A DNA stretch of 35,836 nt from Pseudomonadales bacterium. Lineage in GTDB: Bacteria; Pseudomonadota; Gammaproteobacteria; Pseudomonadales; UBA7434. Under the pieces are notes generated by a model. The model had not been told where the DNA came from. It did no database searches and saw only the letters and a program-made list of their open reading frames with translations. The stretch covers positions 88,564 through 124,399 of the forward strand of contig JAOIUY010000006.1 of the NCBI GenBank assembly GCA_028223755.1, read 5' to 3'. Shown in pieces: positions 34,545 through 35,836 of this stretch. Positions within the stretch are counted from its first letter, which is position 1. Each line of letters starts with the position of its first letter. The translations under genes were made by a program, and so were the position numbers.

Positions 34545-35075
34545 TCAGTTTGACAGGGCTTGATTGATTATGTATTCGTAATCAGCGCGGAGTACATTTA
34601 AATATTCTTCGAAATAAAATTGAATGATTTTGTGAAATTTCGAGTTTCGATGGGATTTAATCGGTATTTCTGGAAAATATTTTTTGACTGCTTCAGCAAT
34701 AGGGACGACGCTATCAGCATATTGACCTTGAGGTAATGATTCGTTTTTAGTCCCAGTTGATTTTATATATAAGTTAATGGCGGCTAAAAGCGAATCTACT
34801 TCCGCTGTAAACGAGCTTTTATAGCCCTCGCTTATATCGCAAAGATGCTGGTCTAATAGGCACCGAACCTCGAACGTTAATCCTTTGTGGCGTTCATGGG
34901 CTTTTTCTAGATTATTTTTAATTGTTATAAATGTTTTAGTTAGCTCAGTTTTGTTTGGTAGCACTAGCGCATCTAACTTACGTTGCTTTTGTGCGCATCG
35001 ACTTAATACTTGGTTAAGTGAGATATATTCTTCTGCAGTCTCATCGACTTTAAGTATTTCATTGAGCTGAATCAT
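34545..35075 (-). CDS. Hypothetical protein coupled to the integrase gene
   Basis: 176 residues, mostly helical and charged: EEYISLNQVLSRCAQKQRK, ELTKTFITIKNNLEKAHER, KFHKIIQFYFEEYLNVLRAD. No signal peptide or membrane segment. No family recognised. Its ATG overlaps the integrase stop (ATGA), so it is translated from the integrase transcript. This suggests a role in integration or excision control, or an anti-phage cargo gene; neither is shown. Confidence 0.6.
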   Translation of the reverse strand: MIQLNEILKVDETAEEYISLNQVLSRCAQKQRKLDALVLPNKTELTKTFITIKNNLEKAHERHKGLTFEVRCLLDQHLCDISEGYKSSFTAEVDSLLAAINLYIKSTGTKNESLPQGQYADSVVPIAEAVKKYFPEIPIKSHRNSKFHKIIQFYFEEYLNVLRADYEYIINQALSN

Positions 35076-35836
35076 AATCTTTTCTCGGAAATGTAATCAG
35101 CCCACCATTGCATCATTTTTATGCGCTCGGGCTTGTGTTTGGCTCTGTTATAGGCGGCCCTTGTTTCGTTATCTTCAACGTGAGCAAGCTGTCGCTCTAT
35201 TGCGTCAACGTTAAATTGTTGTGATTCATTCAGCGCGGTTGATGCGAGTGTTCTAAAGCCATGTCCCGTCATTCGGCCTTTATAGCCAATTCGCCCGATA
35301 ACGCGCAGGATAGTAGCGTTACTCATATGCTCCCTTGGTTTGCCGCGCTTCGGAAATAAATAATCACGATGGCCTGTTATCTCATTTAATTCTTTTAGTA
35401 AATTAACAGCCTGAGTAGATAGAGGTACAAAATGTTCGCGCTTACGTTTCATGCGCTCGGGGGGTATCGTCCAAACTTTCTTCTTGAAGTCAATTTCATC
35501 CCATCGTGCGCCGATGAGTTCACCTGTCCTCACAAAGGTAAGCATCAAAAGATTGGTTGCATGGCGGGTAAGCGGTTCGCAATCATAATCATCCAATGCT
35601 TTGAGTAGGGCAGGTAATTCATCCAGTGGAATCGCTGCTAAATGTTTTGGTTTTGGCGAAAGCAAAACATCCTTTAATGGCTCGGCAGGGTCTTCGCTGC
35701 ATAGCCCTTTAATTTGCGCGAACCGAAAAATACCGCTGCAGCGCTGGCGAATACGTTTCGTCGTTTCCAATGCATTTCTTTTTTGTATGCGCTCTAGGCA
35801 CTTAAGGAGTAGAGGGCTATCAATGTCGGTAATCGG
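35072..35836 (-). CDS. Tyrosine recombinase/integrase of P4 type, partial
   Basis: The frame is open to the window edge, so the N-terminal arm-binding part is missing; 254 codons are visible. Core: the end of a SAM-like domain (KRIRQRCSGIFRFAQIKG), then the catalytic domain with RTGELIGARWDEIDF (Arg I), VWTIPPERMKRKREHFVPL (Lys region), TGHGFRTLAST (HxxR) and ERQLAHVEDNETRAAYNRA (His and Tyr nucleophile). All five catalytic positions appear intact. It is a P4-like island integrase. Its 5' end points to the right, where the ssrA attL site should lie. It overlaps the next gene by 4 bp. Confidence 0.93.
   Translation of the reverse strand, partial: PITDIDSPLLLKCLERIQKRNALETTKRIRQRCSGIFRFAQIKGLCSEDPAEPLKDVLLSPKPKHLAAIPLDELPALLKALDDYDCEPLTRHATNLLMLTFVRTGELIGARWDEIDFKKKVWTIPPERMKRKREHFVPLSTQAVNLLKELNEITGHRDYLFPKRGKPREHMSNATILRVIGRIGYKGRMTGHGFRTLASTALNESQQFNVDAIERQLAHVEDNETRAAYNRAKHKPERIKMMQWWADYISEKRL

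Overview
The window reads as chromosome of a Gram-negative, probably marine, gammaproteobacterium. The lgt-thyA pair, a TtpC-type TonB system, PEP-CTERM-like exported proteins, a beta-1,3-glucan (laminarin-type) locus and an ssrA-targeted P4-like island all point that way. I cannot name a genus from sequence alone.

Layout. (1) 1-1034: end of lgt and complete thyA. (2) 1515-6845: six-gene plus-strand operon for a TonB energy-transduction system: DUF3450 protein, long TtpC-like ExbB, short ExbB, ExbD, TonB and a TPR protein, with a terminator-like hairpin between exbB and exbD. (3) 7092-8780: ilvD, closed by a clear terminator. (4) 8881-17313: glucan locus with a GH17 lipoprotein (-), a cytoplasmic GH2-like TIM-barrel hydrolase (+), a GPH-type sugar symporter (+) and a very large GH149-like phosphorylase (-). 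This suggests cleavage at the envelope, import, then phosphorolysis in the cytoplasm. (5) 17802-18713: DUF1295 membrane protein, preceded by three 12-bp tandem repeats that abut its ATG.

(6) 18740-25931 is the most interesting part: a minus-strand zinc-acquisition cluster. It holds a Zur-like Fur-family regulator, three paralogous exported beta-rich proteins (two with PEP-CTERM-like tails, one without), a beta-helix lipoprotein and a ZnuD-like TonB-dependent receptor with a His-rich stretch. A Zur-box-like palindrome overlaps the predicted -35 of the operon promoter. The three paralogs share an HxH motif and a TD(D/E)PG motif. The working model is a Zur-repressed surface zinc capture system feeding an outer-membrane receptor, possibly energised by a TonB system like the one at 1515-6845.

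(7) 26217-35836: a genomic island running off the right edge. Its left end is an 18-bp copy of an ssrA (tmRNA) 3' end next to what looks like the original ssrA terminator. Inside are hsdS, a small secreted protein, hsdM, hsdR, a lipoprotein, a small phage-like protein, a winged-helix-like protein, AlpA, an unknown ORF and a partial tyrosine integrase, all on the minus strand. This is the order expected for an element inserted downstream of an ssrA gene lying just beyond the window. Between the ssrA terminator and zur lies a 99-bp nested inverted-repeat structure with two mutually exclusive inner hairpins, which I cannot assign.
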